Positions 8,296-17,026 of a stretch of DNA of 64,000 bases are shown piece after piece. How positions within the stretch are numbered: position 1 is the first letter of the stretch; each line of letters starts with the position of its first letter. Source of the stretch: Hyphomicrobiales bacterium (GTDB taxonomy: Bacteria; Pseudomonadota; Alphaproteobacteria; Rhizobiales; Beijerinckiaceae); contig JAIXSM010000044.1 in assembly GCA_027484655.1 (NCBI GenBank), positions 1 to 64,000 on the forward strand, read 5' to 3'. The notes beneath the pieces are model-generated. The model ran no database searches. It was not told where the DNA came from and saw only the letters and a list, made by a program, of their open reading frames with translations. The translations under genes were made by a program, and so were the position numbers.

Positions 8296-8808
8296 TTGAG
8301 TCACCTTGTCCGGGCGGTCATTTTTTCTTGCGTCGGGATCCTGCTGAGCGGTTGTGCGGGTCTTGGGCGACATGCGCGGCCTGCCAACGTGGATGCTCCT
8401 GCGCAGCTGGAGACCAAGTATTTTGCATCTGATGAGGATGTGCAGGCTGGCGCAAGACACTTCGAAGCTGGCGCGTTTGGCCTCGCCCAGAAAAGTTTTC
8501 AAGCCGCGGTTGAAAAAAGTCCGAACGATCCTGTTGCCTGGATGGGTCTAGCCGCTTCGTATGATCGATTGCGCCGCTTCGATCTCGCGGATCGTGCTTA
8601 TACCGAGGCTGAGAGGCTTGAGCCGAATAGTCCCGATTTGTTCAATAACCGCGGGTACTCTTACCTTCTTCGGGGAGACACCGCAAAGGCCCGCGAGTTT
8701 TTTATGGTTGCCTATTCCGCGACCCCCCAGGAGCCGACATTCGCGAACAATTTACACCTGCTCGATGGCAGCAGCCGCTTTGTGCGCCGGCAGGATGCTG
8801 CCTATTGA
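8296..8808 (+). CDS. TPR-repeat lipoprotein (TadD-like)
   Basis: A 170-residue protein starting at TTG 8296, with CGGAGG seven to eight bases upstream. The N-terminus is a lipoprotein signal with lipobox LSGC and Cys20. Residues about 50-150 hold two to three tetratricopeptide repeats. It should be anchored in a membrane facing the periplasm. TPR lipoproteins called TadD occur in Tad pilus loci, where they help secretin or pilus assembly. The location beside the pilus genes supports that role, although TPR proteins serve many functions. It is convergent with the next gene, with 20 bases between stops. Confidence 0.75.
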   Translation: MSHLVRAVIFSCVGILLSGCAGLGRHARPANVDAPAQLETKYFASDEDVQAGARHFEAGAFGLAQKSFQAAVEKSPNDPVAWMGLAASYDRLRRFDLADRAYTEAERLEPNSPDLFNNRGYSYLLRGDTAKAREFFMVAYSATPQEPTFANNLHLLDGSSRFVRRQDAAY

Positions 8809-8828
8809 TGCAAAAAAATGGGTTTCTT

Positions 8829-9230
8829 TCACGGGGTGTGCGCGCGTCGCCGGACCGTGATGGTCGCCGATGTGAGGGATGCAATTGGCGCTACAGTGGT
8901 GAATGGAAACGAAGCCTCGATGAGTACGTAGTTGAGTCCGGCGATGGTCTCGCGGGTCAACGTCACACTTAGAAGAGAGCGATCCGGCACATGCAGAACC
9001 GCCTGCATGGCGCTCTGGACCGTGGCGACTGTGGATGTTGGCTCCATCATCACGGCGCGTGCCGCCACGTCAGCTGCGCGGCGCAGTTGATTATGCAGAT
9101 CCATCGCTCGGCCGACTTCCACCCCTCCGATCAGCAACATGAACAAAGGAGGAGCCACAAGCGCGAACTCGATCGCCGCGGCGCCGGAAGCGCACGCGGC
9201 AAAGCGGCTGAGCGTGCCTGAACGCTTCAT
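8829..9230 (-). CDS. TadE/TadG-family pseudopilin
   Basis: The 133-residue product has a short basic leader, then SGAAAIEFALVAP, with a likely prepilin-peptidase cut after Gly16 and Glu21 at +5, and a hydrophobic segment of about 20 residues. This matches minor pseudopilins of the TadE/TadF family. The start at 9230 was chosen because its ATG overlaps the stop of the upstream tadE by four bases (ATGA) and the prepilin leader then has the usual length. It is the last gene of the minus-strand arm cpaA-cpaB-cpaE-tadE-tadE/G. Confidence 0.85.
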   Translation of the reverse strand: MKRSGTLSRFAACASGAAAIEFALVAPPLFMLLIGGVEVGRAMDLHNQLRRAADVAARAVMMEPTSTVATVQSAMQAVLHVPDRSLLSVTLTRETIAGLNYVLIEASFPFTTVAPIASLTSATITVRRRAHTP

Positions 9231-9691
9231 CGAACCTGCACCAGGGTTGTCGATTGGATGTTGATAGGTCGCGGCCAATAGAGTCCCGTATAGGTCGAAG
9301 AGCCTTCCAATCGATAGTAGATGTAGGTGTATGAGGCCCCACCGCATGTGGACGAACACACCACTGCGACCGAGGGGCTCTGCGGACACGCACAAAAGCG
9401 CGTCGGCGTGGCGAAGGCTGTCGCGCTGCGTGCGGTCGGTGGAGAAGCCGAGGCGGCGGCGGTAAGTACATTGCTGACAGTTGTTACGCCTGGATCGCCC
9501 ATGGCGGATTGCGCGGCGGATCGCAAGGCCGAATCAAGGCGCATCCGCTCCATGGCTGCGAAACCGAAGTCAACGGCTGCAAGCGCGCCAAGTACGAGAA
9601 CGGGCGCAATGATCGCGAACTCAATCGCGGCCGCTCCGCGGTCGTCGCGTTCGAAGCGGGACAGCAGGTGCAAGAATCTGTGCGCCGTCAT
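9227..9691 (-). CDS. tadE: TadE-like pseudopilin
   Basis: This 154-residue protein has the pseudopilin leader DDRGAAAIEFAIIAP: cleavage expected after Gly19, Glu24 at +5 and a hydrophobic helix behind it. The rest is a small periplasmic domain with four Cys, two of them close together near residue 110-115. The start at 9691 overlaps the stop of cpaE by four bases (ATGA); an upstream ATG at 9715 exists but is less likely. TadE-type proteins are minor pilins needed for Flp pilus biogenesis and are processed by the same peptidase as Flp. Confidence 0.85.
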   Translation of the reverse strand: MTAHRFLHLLSRFERDDRGAAAIEFAIIAPVLVLGALAAVDFGFAAMERMRLDSALRSAAQSAMGDPGVTTVSNVLTAAASASPPTARSATAFATPTRFCACPQSPSVAVVCSSTCGGASYTYIYYRLEGSSTYTGLYWPRPINIQSTTLVQVR

Positions 9692-10929
9692 TTGAATCGC
9701 CACCGCTTGAGCCATTCGAGCGCGTCCAGAAGTGTGCGCTGTTTACGAACAGGCCTACTGAAGATGTCGTCGGCGAGCCTCGCCATTGCCTGCGAAAATC
9801 CGGAGCGAGGCCAGCGCTCGGCGAACAGTCCCCCATCTGTTGCGGCGAGGTTCGTGACGTTGATATCGAAGGGGCAGGTGTTGCGGATCTGAAGGTCCAG
9901 CATGGCGGCGAATTTCGCTGGCGGGATCTCGATCCGCTTACGCATTCCAACCTGATTGAGCGCAATTCTCGGCGCCGCATCATGCGGGCGAGCCGCGCGA
10001 ACAGCCTCTGCCAGGTGTTTGGCGTTGCGCAGTGAGCGAAGGGTGGGTGAGGCGACGATCACAACATCGTCGACCATCTTCAGAGTGTGGCGGGTCGCAT
10101 CGCACCAGAGCCTTGGGAGGTCAATGACAACATAGGGCGCCGCCGCTGCGGCCACCTCGATGATCTTGTCAGCTGAGGCGGCATCCAGCACCGCATCGGG
10201 GTCGAGGGACGCCGGCGACGGCAAGATGCTCAAATGTCCATGATGATCGGCAAGCAGCCGGTCAAGGAGGACCGCGTCGAGACGGCTGCTGTTGCTTGCT
10301 GCTTCCAGAACGCCCTGTCGGACGTCCAGATTGAACGCCAGCGCAGACGATCCGAAATGTAAGTCGAAATCCGCCAGGATGGCATGGGCGCCGGAGCGTG
10401 ACGCGAGCACGCTTGCGAGGTTCTGCGCGATCGTGGACGCGCCTACGCCTCCGCATGTGCCCGTTACCGCAATTGTACGTCCGATCCTGGCCGTCGAGGC
10501 GCCAAACGCTTTAGCCACAAGCCTGACGAGATCCAGCGGTCCTAGCGGACCGATTGCGTAGTCCTTTACGCCTCCCTCTATCAGGCGTCGGTAGAAGGAG
10601 ACATCATTTACATAGCCTATGACGACAACGTTGGTCGCTGATGAGCAGACTTCCGCGAGCCTGTCCAATGATTGGAGCGTCTCTTCTCTGCTCATTGTGG
10701 ACTCAATGATGAGGAGATCGGGGCTTGGTGCTATCTCATAGGCCGAGCGGGCCGCTTCAAGGCTTCCTTTGCGAAGGCTCCCTTTCACACGCGACAATCG
10801 TCGATCAGAAAGCGCCGCCGCTGCGACGGATTCGAAGGCTTCCGTCTCTGCGAATATCTCAATGCTCGCGTGAGGTATGTATGTTGCCTCATCTTGATTT
10901 CGCGGGAGCGCTATTGCATCGTCAGCCAT
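9688..10929 (-). CDS. cpaE: Pilus assembly ATPase CpaE/TadZ
   Basis: A 413-residue MinD/ParA-like protein. Residues about 20-140 resemble a receiver-like domain without obvious phosphorylation site. The ATPase domain begins near 150 with GTCGGVGAST, the deviant P-loop typical of CpaE, in which Ala164 replaces the usual Lys. CpaE/TadZ localises the Tad machine to its site in the cell. The start at 10929 is two bases from the stop of cpaB, giving tight coupling; the longer frame from 10968 would overlap cpaB. It is the middle gene of the minus-strand pilus arm. Confidence 0.9.
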   Translation of the reverse strand: MADDAIALPRNQDEATYIPHASIEIFAETEAFESVAAAALSDRRLSRVKGSLRKGSLEAARSAYEIAPSPDLLIIESTMSREETLQSLDRLAEVCSSATNVVVIGYVNDVSFYRRLIEGGVKDYAIGPLGPLDLVRLVAKAFGASTARIGRTIAVTGTCGGVGASTIAQNLASVLASRSGAHAILADFDLHFGSSALAFNLDVRQGVLEAASNSSRLDAVLLDRLLADHHGHLSILPSPASLDPDAVLDAASADKIIEVAAAAAPYVVIDLPRLWCDATRHTLKMVDDVVIVASPTLRSLRNAKHLAEAVRAARPHDAAPRIALNQVGMRKRIEIPPAKFAAMLDLQIRNTCPFDINVTNLAATDGGLFAERWPRSGFSQAMARLADDIFSRPVRKQRTLLDALEWLKRWRFK

Positions 10930-10930
10930 G

Positions 10931-11752
10931 TCAGAACTCTTGTTGATACAGGCGATCGCTTCTGCCATCGCTCGACAGAATGGGGATCCGGACGCTCTCT
11001 ACCTGGCCGCTGCGGATGATGCGGACTGTTCTGTGGGTTGAAGCGACTTCGCCTTCTGCGTAGTCCCGCGAGGATCGTAAGGCGAGAGTCAGGGAGCCGA
11101 CGGCTTGCGACGACGTCAGGATCTCAGCCTGTTCCCGTGTCAACTCAAGTGTCGCCGTCTTTCCGACCGTCGGTTTCAGCTTTGCCGGCTCATCAGCGGC
11201 GCCCTCGTAGGCCTGATCAATGGCGAGGACCGCGACGTTGCGCAGGATCGCGCGCGAAACGTGCCGTGCCCTCGAATTGCTTGCAGTCTTTTCCTCGACA
11301 GTGTGCATCACATCGACCCGGTCAGACGGCAAAATAAAGCCGCCAGCCGCGGTCTCGGCGCTGACGCGCACCGCCATTGCGACGCGCCCTGATGGAAGGG
11401 CGCGCGCCAGAAGGCCCGTCGTATCGCCCCCCAGTTTCGCCTCGTTGATCGGCTCATTCAGCAGCATACGCGCAAGAGTCACAGACCCGGAAAGCGTTTG
11501 CGGAGCCTCCGGGCGGCTCGACTGTGTAATGAAGCCTGCGCCAACGGCATCTTTCGGCCAGACCTGCCATTTCATGTGCTCATGTGCGAGCTTGTGTCCG
11601 CGCGGCGCATCTACGGCCATTACGAGCACATGTTCCATGTCCGGCGTCTTCTGGGTGGCGGAAACAGTAACGGCCGGTCCCCTGTGCGCCGCCAGCCACG
11701 CTGCTGCTGAACCCGTGAGCAGAGCGATGACCAGGAGTCCTATACGGAGCAT
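10931..11752 (-). CDS. cpaB: Flp pilus assembly protein CpaB
   Basis: The 273-residue product has one N-terminal membrane anchor or signal (residues 1-22) followed by a SAF-type domain (VLVMAVDAPRGHKLAHEHMKW region) and the RcpC/CpaB domain with FILPSDRVDVM near residues 140-150. CpaB is a periplasmic partner of the CpaC secretin. It lies nine bases after cpaA and directly before cpaE in one operon. Length and domain order agree with the family. Confidence 0.9.
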   Translation of the reverse strand: MLRIGLLVIALLTGSAAAWLAAHRGPAVTVSATQKTPDMEHVLVMAVDAPRGHKLAHEHMKWQVWPKDAVGAGFITQSSRPEAPQTLSGSVTLARMLLNEPINEAKLGGDTTGLLARALPSGRVAMAVRVSAETAAGGFILPSDRVDVMHTVEEKTASNSRARHVSRAILRNVAVLAIDQAYEGAADEPAKLKPTVGKTATLELTREQAEILTSSQAVGSLTLALRSSRDYAEGEVASTHRTVRIIRSGQVESVRIPILSSDGRSDRLYQQEF

Positions 11753-11761
11753 TTTGCGCCC

Positions 11762-12280
11762 TCAGTTGAACGGAAGAAGGAGGGTGTTGAACACAGCAGA
11801 CTTGGGAAGAACAAACAGCGCCGCCCCGGCGAGCGGGACAGCCAATGGCATCGCCGGACTCTTGTGCAGACTATTTATCCAAGGTGTATCTACCGGTGGG
11901 GCAGGGAGCGCGCGGAAGGCCAGCAGGAGAAGGCCGAAGACGCCGCCAAGAGCGGCTGTCCAGAAAAGGAATTCGATTGCATGATCTGCGCCTGCCCAAA
12001 GCATGAGACTTGCCGCAAATTTAACATCGCCTCCGCCAAGGAGGCCGCAACCAAACAGAATCACGCCGCAGACGAGCACAAGCGCTGCTGTTGTGATTGA
12101 CGATCCAATGGCGTGGATAGGCGGGCCCGCGATCGGAATCGCGGCGATGTACGCGAGCGCGATAAGAGCCGATGTCCAATTGCCGATTCGCATGGAGCGA
12201 AGGTCGCTGAGCGCCGCAAGGGCGATCAGGGAGATGGTCAGAAAACACAGGGCCGGCCCTGCATAAATTGTGATGCTCAT
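11762..12280 (-). CDS. cpaA: Prepilin peptidase CpaA (A24 family)
   Basis: With the start at 12280 this is a 172-residue membrane protein with about six hydrophobic segments. The two catalytic aspartates of A24 prepilin peptidases are visible: Asp26 in SDLRSMRIGN and Asp85 in LGGGDVK. It should cleave the leaders of Flp and the TadE-type pseudopilins at the inner membrane. A frame from 12400 would add 40 polar residues that do not fit the family. It is the first gene of the minus-strand arm and faces cpaC across a 206-base divergent promoter region. Confidence 0.85.
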   Translation of the reverse strand: MSITIYAGPALCFLTISLIALAALSDLRSMRIGNWTSALIALAYIAAIPIAGPPIHAIGSSITTAALVLVCGVILFGCGLLGGGDVKFAASLMLWAGADHAIEFLFWTAALGGVFGLLLLAFRALPAPPVDTPWINSLHKSPAMPLAVPLAGAALFVLPKSAVFNTLLLPFN

Positions 12281-12486
12281 GGTCTCGACTGCATCGATGG
12301 ATACGCGCTGATCTTTCTGCAGAAAGTCACGGGGCGCCATTACGCCAAACAGTCGGCGGACCTCGGTCAGGCGGCCTAATCTTCGAGCCGCGAATCGCAT
12401 TTATGATTATGAATGAAATAATTTTGTGATACAAAAGTAACCATGCCGTGCGTCCGCTGCGCACGAAATGTCGCGGGGGAAGATTG
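12281..12486. promoter_or_regulatory. Divergent promoter region of the Tad locus
   Basis: This gap separates cpaA (minus) and cpaC (plus). The segment 12401-12442 is strongly AT-rich compared with both genes and is the natural site for back-to-back promoters. A small hairpin (GTGCG at 12448-12452 with CGCAC at 12460-12464) lies in the presumed cpaC leader, followed by a G-rich binding site before the cpaC ATG. I could not fix exact -10/-35 boxes. Confidence 0.5.
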
Positions 12487-13959
12487 ATGAAAAGGCCCAG
12501 CTATGCACTTGTGATTTACGCTTGCGCCATGGGTACATGCTTGTGGTCAAGTACGATCAGCTCGGCAGAGATCATCACGACATCTGAAGGGCGCCTGGGA
12601 CGCACCACTATCCGGGTGAACCACTCCGAGACTCTCCGTGTGCCGTCCGCCTACGCCGATATTGTGGTGGGCTCTCCGGAGATCGCAGATGTTCTCCCGA
12701 TAGCCGACCGTTCAATTTACATCCTCGCAAAAAAGATCGGGACCACGAATGTCACGGTGTTCGCTCCCGACAAGCGGCTCATCGGCGTTCTTGACGTTCA
12801 GGTGACCCCCGATAATCGCCTCGTCGAGTCACGTATCAGGTCATCGGTGCGCGGCGCGCGTGGTGTCAGGGTCACGAACGCCGACGGGGCTTTGCTGCTC
12901 GCCGGGCAGGTCGATGACGCCGTGAGCGCCGAGCGGGCTATGGCTATAGCTGCTGCTTTCTCGACTGGCGCCCCCATCAACGCGATGCAGATCGCAAGCC
13001 CGCAACAAGTGTTGCTGGAGGTCCGGGTCGTTGAAGCAAGCAGGAACGCAGGGCGGGAGCTTGGCGTGCGATGGGATTTCGCAGGCCAGCGCGTTCGCGC
13101 CGAGACGGGGGTTGGTTCAGGCCTCGTGAAGGATGCCAGAGGAAACGTCGGGCTGGTGACGCAACTCCTCAGCGGCTCAACACCCTTCGGCGTCGTTTTC
13201 AGCCGCATTATTCAGAACGGCGGCGCCACCCTCGACGTGACGCTTCAGGCGTTGGAGGAGAAGCGTCTCGTACGCAGGTTGGCGAGTCCGAACCTCACCG
13301 CGCTCTCGGGCAGCACGGCCAGCTTCCTCGCAGGCGGCGAGTTTCCGGTGCCTGTCGGAGGCGAGGTCAACGGCCTTGGAGCGGTGACCAGCACGAACAT
13401 CGTCTTCAAGAAGTTCGGCGTCATGCTCGAGTTCATGCCAACGGTTCTCGCCGATGGACAGATCAACCTTAGAATTTCTCCCGAGGTCAGTGAGCTCGAT
13501 TATGCCAATGTGGTCCGCAATGTGAGTATTACGATCCCATCCATTGTTGTAAGGAGAGCATCGACTGAGGTGGTTTTGCGCAGCGGACAGAGCTTCGCTG
13601 TTGCAGGGCTTATGGCTGAATCCGGCCGAACTGAAACTGCGCAGCTGCCATGGATCGGCGCCGTTCCAGTGCTTGGAGCATTATTCAGAAGCCAGTCGTT
13701 TCAGAAGCGCGAAACCGAACTCGTCATTCTGGTCACAGCGCACCTTGCTCATCCAGCGACGCCGTCGGACCGTCTATCTTCGCCTACTGATCGCACAATC
13801 CCTGCCAATGATATCGATTTCTTTTTGAACGGCCGATCCGAACTTGAAAAGAACTATCGATATTATGTGGAGCGTGGACAGGGAATCGTCGGTCCTTACG
13901 GTCATGTGCTCGACGTCCGGCGAACTGGCAAGGCGGCTCCTTTGGTCGCGCGATACTGA
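12487..13959 (+). CDS. cpaC: Flp pilus secretin CpaC/RcpA
   Basis: A 490-residue outer-membrane secretin. It begins with a Sec signal peptide ending near SSA27. The N-terminal module (about 30-170) carries the pilus/BON-type domains with VGSPEIADV and AKKIGTTNVTVF. The secretin core runs from about 185 to 420, from VLLEVRVVEA through GGEFPVPV to SGQSFAVAGL and PVLGALFRS. The ATG at 12487 was chosen because a GGGGGAAG site precedes it; a GTG at 12448 would give an unlikely leader. It opens the plus-strand arm of the Tad locus. Confidence 0.92.
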   Translation: MKRPSYALVIYACAMGTCLWSSTISSAEIITTSEGRLGRTTIRVNHSETLRVPSAYADIVVGSPEIADVLPIADRSIYILAKKIGTTNVTVFAPDKRLIGVLDVQVTPDNRLVESRIRSSVRGARGVRVTNADGALLLAGQVDDAVSAERAMAIAAAFSTGAPINAMQIASPQQVLLEVRVVEASRNAGRELGVRWDFAGQRVRAETGVGSGLVKDARGNVGLVTQLLSGSTPFGVVFSRIIQNGGATLDVTLQALEEKRLVRRLASPNLTALSGSTASFLAGGEFPVPVGGEVNGLGAVTSTNIVFKKFGVMLEFMPTVLADGQINLRISPEVSELDYANVVRNVSITIPSIVVRRASTEVVLRSGQSFAVAGLMAESGRTETAQLPWIGAVPVLGALFRSQSFQKRETELVILVTAHLAHPATPSDRLSSPTDRTIPANDIDFFLNGRSELEKNYRYYVERGQGIVGPYGHVLDVRRTGKAAPLVARY

Positions 13960-13974
13960 ATACAGGAGCGTCCC

Positions 13975-14268
13975 GTGAGCGAGAAAAAGAGCTACCCCTC
14001 CGTGACTTTCGTGCTTGTGATGCTTCTGTCTGGTTGTTCCGAATACATAGACAGGCGAGAAGGAATCAGCATTGCGGGCGGCGACGCGGTGCGCGCCAAT
14101 ATCGCCGTTCATGTGATTGATCCCTGGGCCGCGGGCGCTCATAAGCGATCGATTATGATCGATTCCGAGCGGCAAACTGCGCGGGCAAGGGCCTTTAACG
14201 CTGGAATTGCTACGCCCGAAGGTGGGGGCAACGGCGCTGCGGGAGAGATTGAGACGCAGGCGCAGTGA
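13975..14268 (+). CDS. Small Tad-locus lipoprotein
   Basis: A 97-residue product from GTG 13975, preceded by AGGAG with about six bases spacing. The N-terminus is a lipoprotein signal with LLSGC and Cys22. The mature part begins SEYIDRREGIS and contains DPWAA, with no further domain recognised. It sits 15 bases after cpaC, the slot where alphaproteobacterial Tad loci carry cpaD. It is less than half the usual CpaD length and lacks its recognisable core, so it is either a separate small lipoprotein family or a functional substitute. Confidence 0.75.
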   Translation: MSEKKSYPSVTFVLVMLLSGCSEYIDRREGISIAGGDAVRANIAVHVIDPWAAGAHKRSIMIDSERQTARARAFNAGIATPEGGGNGAAGEIETQAQ

Positions 14269-14406
14269 TGAACTGGCGTCGGCCTAATCCGCTCGTATGC
14301 GCCCGCCTGTCTGTCTGGTCGAATGGCGTCGAGCCCGTTCTTCCGCGATCCTGAGATTGTGGTTGGGCAAAGCGCTCATCGCCCTATCGAAGACAGGAGA
14401 CATCAA

Positions 14407-14568
14407 ATGCTCAAGACGCTCGCAAGGTTCTTTAAGGACGAATCCGGCGCCACCGCGATTGAATACGGGCTCATTGCAGCGGGAATTTCTGTGGCGATTG
14501 TCGCGATCCTGCCGACGATTGGAGAAAGCCTGTCGAAGACGTTCACCACGATCAACGGCGCGCTCTGA
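14407..14568 (+). CDS. flp: Flp major pilin
   Basis: A 53-residue type IVb prepilin. The leader MLKTLARFFKDESG ends at Gly14; the mature protein begins ATAIEYGLIA, with Glu19 at +5 and Tyr20, the Flp signature, followed by a hydrophobic helix. AGGAG lies upstream of the ATG at 14407, and this start leaves a leader of normal length. The expected processing enzyme is CpaA in the same locus. A strong hairpin follows the stop. Confidence 0.93.
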   Translation: MLKTLARFFKDESGATAIEYGLIAAGISVAIVAILPTIGESLSKTFTTINGAL

Positions 14569-14596
14569 TCGGCCGTTCTTTCGTGATGCAGATTTT

Positions 14597-14620
14597 CGGG
14601 ACGCCCTCGTGGGCGTCCCG
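14597..14620 (+). terminator. Hairpin between flp and cpaF
   Basis: CGGGACGCCC at 14597-14606 pairs perfectly with GGGCGTCCCG at 14611-14620 around a TCGT loop. No T-run follows, so it is more likely a partial terminator or mRNA-stabilising structure that raises flp over cpaF expression than a full stop. Confidence 0.7.
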
Positions 14621-14640
14621 AGTACGTCTGAGGCATCAAG

Positions 14641-16035
14641 ATGTTTGGACGTCGACGGCTTGAAGCGCCTGCAACCCCTGATCATCCTCAGGAAAAGCAG
14701 CCTGCGGGACAGCGCATGGAGATCATGCCGTCCACTGCAAAGACCTTTCTTCTAAGGAAGACGGATGAATTTCATGGTTTGAAGCGACAGGCGTTCGCGG
14801 CGCTCCTCGATATCGTCGATGTGGCGCAACTTGCGAACCTGAGTCCAGAAAAGGCGCGAGCAGAGATCCGGTCAATCCTTATCGACGTGATCGAAGCCAG
14901 GAAAGTCGCCCTCTCGACGAGCGAGCAGGAAACTCTCCTCCACGACATATGTAATGATGTGCTCGGTTACGGCCCGCTCGAACCATTGCTGGCGCGGGAC
15001 GACATCAACGACATCATGGTGAACGGATACGATAGCATCTACATCGAGGTGGGCGGACGGATCCAGAAAACCGACATCCGCTTCCGCGACAACGCGCAAC
15101 TTCTTGGCGTATGTCAGCGGATTGTCAATCAGGTCGGGCGGCGCGTCGATGAGGCGTCGCCTATTTGCGATGCGCGCCTGCCAGATGGTTCGCGTGTCAA
15201 CGTGATTGCGCCCCCGCTCGCGATCGACGGGCCGACGCTCACCATTCGCAAGTTCAGGCAAGACAAACTGACACTCGATCAGATCGCATCATTCGGGGCG
15301 ATTTCGCCAGCGGGCGCTGAGATTCTCAAGATCATCGGACGTGTGCGATGCAATGTCCTGATATCTGGTGGAACGGGATCCGGGAAGACGACGCTTCTCA
15401 ATTGTCTCACCAATTATATTGAGGCTGATGAGAGAATCGTTACTTGCGAGGACGCGGCGGAATTGCAGTTGCAGCAGGCGCACGTGGTTCGTCTTGAGAC
15501 GCGGCCCCCGAACCTTGAGGGTGAGGGGCAGATCACCATGCGCGATCTTGTGCGCAACTGTCTTCGCATGAGGCCTGAGAGGATCATCGTTGGCGAAGTG
15601 CGTGGTCCTGAGGCGTTTGATCTTCTCCAGGCCATGAATACGGGCCACGATGGATCCATGGGAACTCTCCATGCCAATTCGCCTCGCGATGCGATTTCCC
15701 GCATGGAGTCGATGATCACAATGGGTGGCTTCTTGCTACCGTCCCGCACAATCCGCGAAATGATCGCCACGACTGTAGACGTCATTGTTCATGCGCAACG
15801 TCTCCGCGATGGATCGCGCCGGATTACGCACATCACGGAACTGATCGGCATGGAGGGTGATGTTCCCATCACCGAGGATTTGCTTGTCTATGAGGTGAGC
15901 GGTGAGGACGCTACGGGGCGTATACTTGGCCGCCATCGTTCAACTGGCATTGGGCGGCCGCGTTTCTGGGAGCGCGCTCGTTACTTTGGTGAGGAAAAGC
16001 GCCTCGCCGCGGCGCTGGACGCAGCAGAAGGGTGA
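14641..16035 (+). CDS. cpaF: Pilus assembly ATPase CpaF
   Basis: A 464-residue secretion ATPase of the TadA/VirB11 family that powers Flp pilus assembly at the inner membrane. The Walker A motif GGTGSGKTT lies at residues 243-251, the Asp-box region CEDAAEL at 269-275, the Walker B-type segment [11 protein letters not shown] near 315-325 and the His box [13 protein letters not shown] near 335-347. A GAGG site precedes the ATG at 14641. It is followed six bases later by tadB. Confidence 0.95.
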   Translation: MFGRRRLEAPATPDHPQEKQPAGQRMEIMPSTAKTFLLRKTDEFHGLKRQAFAALLDIVDVAQLANLSPEKARAEIRSILIDVIEARKVALSTSEQETLLHDICNDVLGYGPLEPLLARDDINDIMVNGYDSIYIEVGGRIQKTDIRFRDNAQLLGVCQRIVNQVGRRVDEASPICDARLPDGSRVNVIAPPLAIDGPTLTIRKFRQDKLTLDQIASFGAISPAGAEILKIIGRVRCNVLISGGTGSGKTTLLNCLTNYIEADERIVTCEDAAELQLQQAHVVRLETRPPNLEGEGQITMRDLVRNCLRMRPERIIVGEVRGPEAFDLLQAMNTGHDGSMGTLHANSPRDAISRMESMITMGGFLLPSRTIREMIATTVDVIVHAQRLRDGSRRITHITELIGMEGDVPITEDLLVYEVSGEDATGRILGRHRSTGIGRPRFWERARYFGEEKRLAAALDAAEG

Positions 16036-16041
16036 ACCGTC

Positions 16042-17019
16042 GTGGATGTTGAGTCAGCGCGCACCGTATCCATATTCACCCTGACGAGCATCGCCAGTTT
16101 CTTTCTTCTGATTACTCTGCTCGATCCCGATCTTAATTGTTCAGCCAGATTGCTTGCGCGGGCTCGGGCTTTTGCGCCGGGGAGAGATGCCCGCGGCGCC
16201 ACCAGCGACAACGCTCGCAGGCAGTCTGTGGAAGCGCTTCTAAAAGAGGTGGATGGAGCGCAGGGCGTCTCCCGCATGGGGATGGCCGATCGCATACGAC
16301 AGGCCGGGCTGCGATGGACGCTTAAGGCGTTTCTTGGCGTCTGTGGCGCTGTCTCATGCCTATGTTTTCTGGTCGCCTACGGTATTATCGGCCTTCCTGG
16401 TGTCGCTGTCGCCCTGTTTGCTCCGGGTGTTGGCATGGCGCTTCCCTGGATCTACATCGAGCGACGCCGGAGGCGTCGCTTTGGGGCGTTCGCGACCGAG
16501 TTCCCCAACGCTGTCGATATCATCGTCCGCGGCATCAAGTCGGGCCTCTGTGTTAGCGATTGCCTGCGCATAATCAGTACCGAGGCAAAAGAACCCGTTG
16601 GCAGCGAGTTCCGGCAGATTGTCGAGGACCAGACCATGGGTCTGCCGCTTGCTGATGCCGTGCAACGACTGCCGCGGCGCATGCCGACAGCAGAAGCAAA
16701 GTTCTTCGCCATCGTGGTGAGCATCCAGGCGAGGTCGGGGGGCAGTCTGGCCGAGGCCCTGGGCAATCTCTCGAAGGTGCTGCGCGACCGCAAGAAGATG
16801 GAAAGCAAGGTCAAGGCCATGAGCGCTGAGGCGAAAGCGTCTGCCAGCATCATCGCCAGTCTGCCTCCAGCAGTCGCAGGGCTCATGTACCTCACGAGTC
16901 CAGCCTATGTCTCAATTCTATTCACGGAGCCTACTGGCCACCTCGTCATGTTAGCCTCTGCGGTGTGGATGGCGACCGGCGTCCTTGTCATGCGCAAGAT
17001 GATTCACTTCGACTTCTGA
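16042..17019 (+). CDS. tadB: Tad pilus platform protein TadB
   Basis: A 325-residue type II secretion F-domain protein starting at GTG 16042. There is a hydrophobic N-terminal segment (about 10-30), a pair near residues 95-140, the cytoplasmic F domain with RIISTEAKEPVGSEF around 178-192, and two C-terminal membrane segments. TadB and TadC form the inner-membrane platform on which CpaF acts. It is separated from cpaF by six bases and from tadC by seven. Confidence 0.9.
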   Translation: MDVESARTVSIFTLTSIASFFLLITLLDPDLNCSARLLARARAFAPGRDARGATSDNARRQSVEALLKEVDGAQGVSRMGMADRIRQAGLRWTLKAFLGVCGAVSCLCFLVAYGIIGLPGVAVALFAPGVGMALPWIYIERRRRRRFGAFATEFPNAVDIIVRGIKSGLCVSDCLRIISTEAKEPVGSEFRQIVEDQTMGLPLADAVQRLPRRMPTAEAKFFAIVVSIQARSGGSLAEALGNLSKVLRDRKKMESKVKAMSAEAKASASIIASLPPAVAGLMYLTSPAYVSILFTEPTGHLVMLASAVWMATGVLVMRKMIHFDF

Positions 17020-17026
17020 GGGCGCA

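Noticed and set aside
12448-12486. Upstream GTG as the cpaC start
   Set aside because: It would add 13 residues before the signal peptide and has no binding site, unlike the ATG at 12487.
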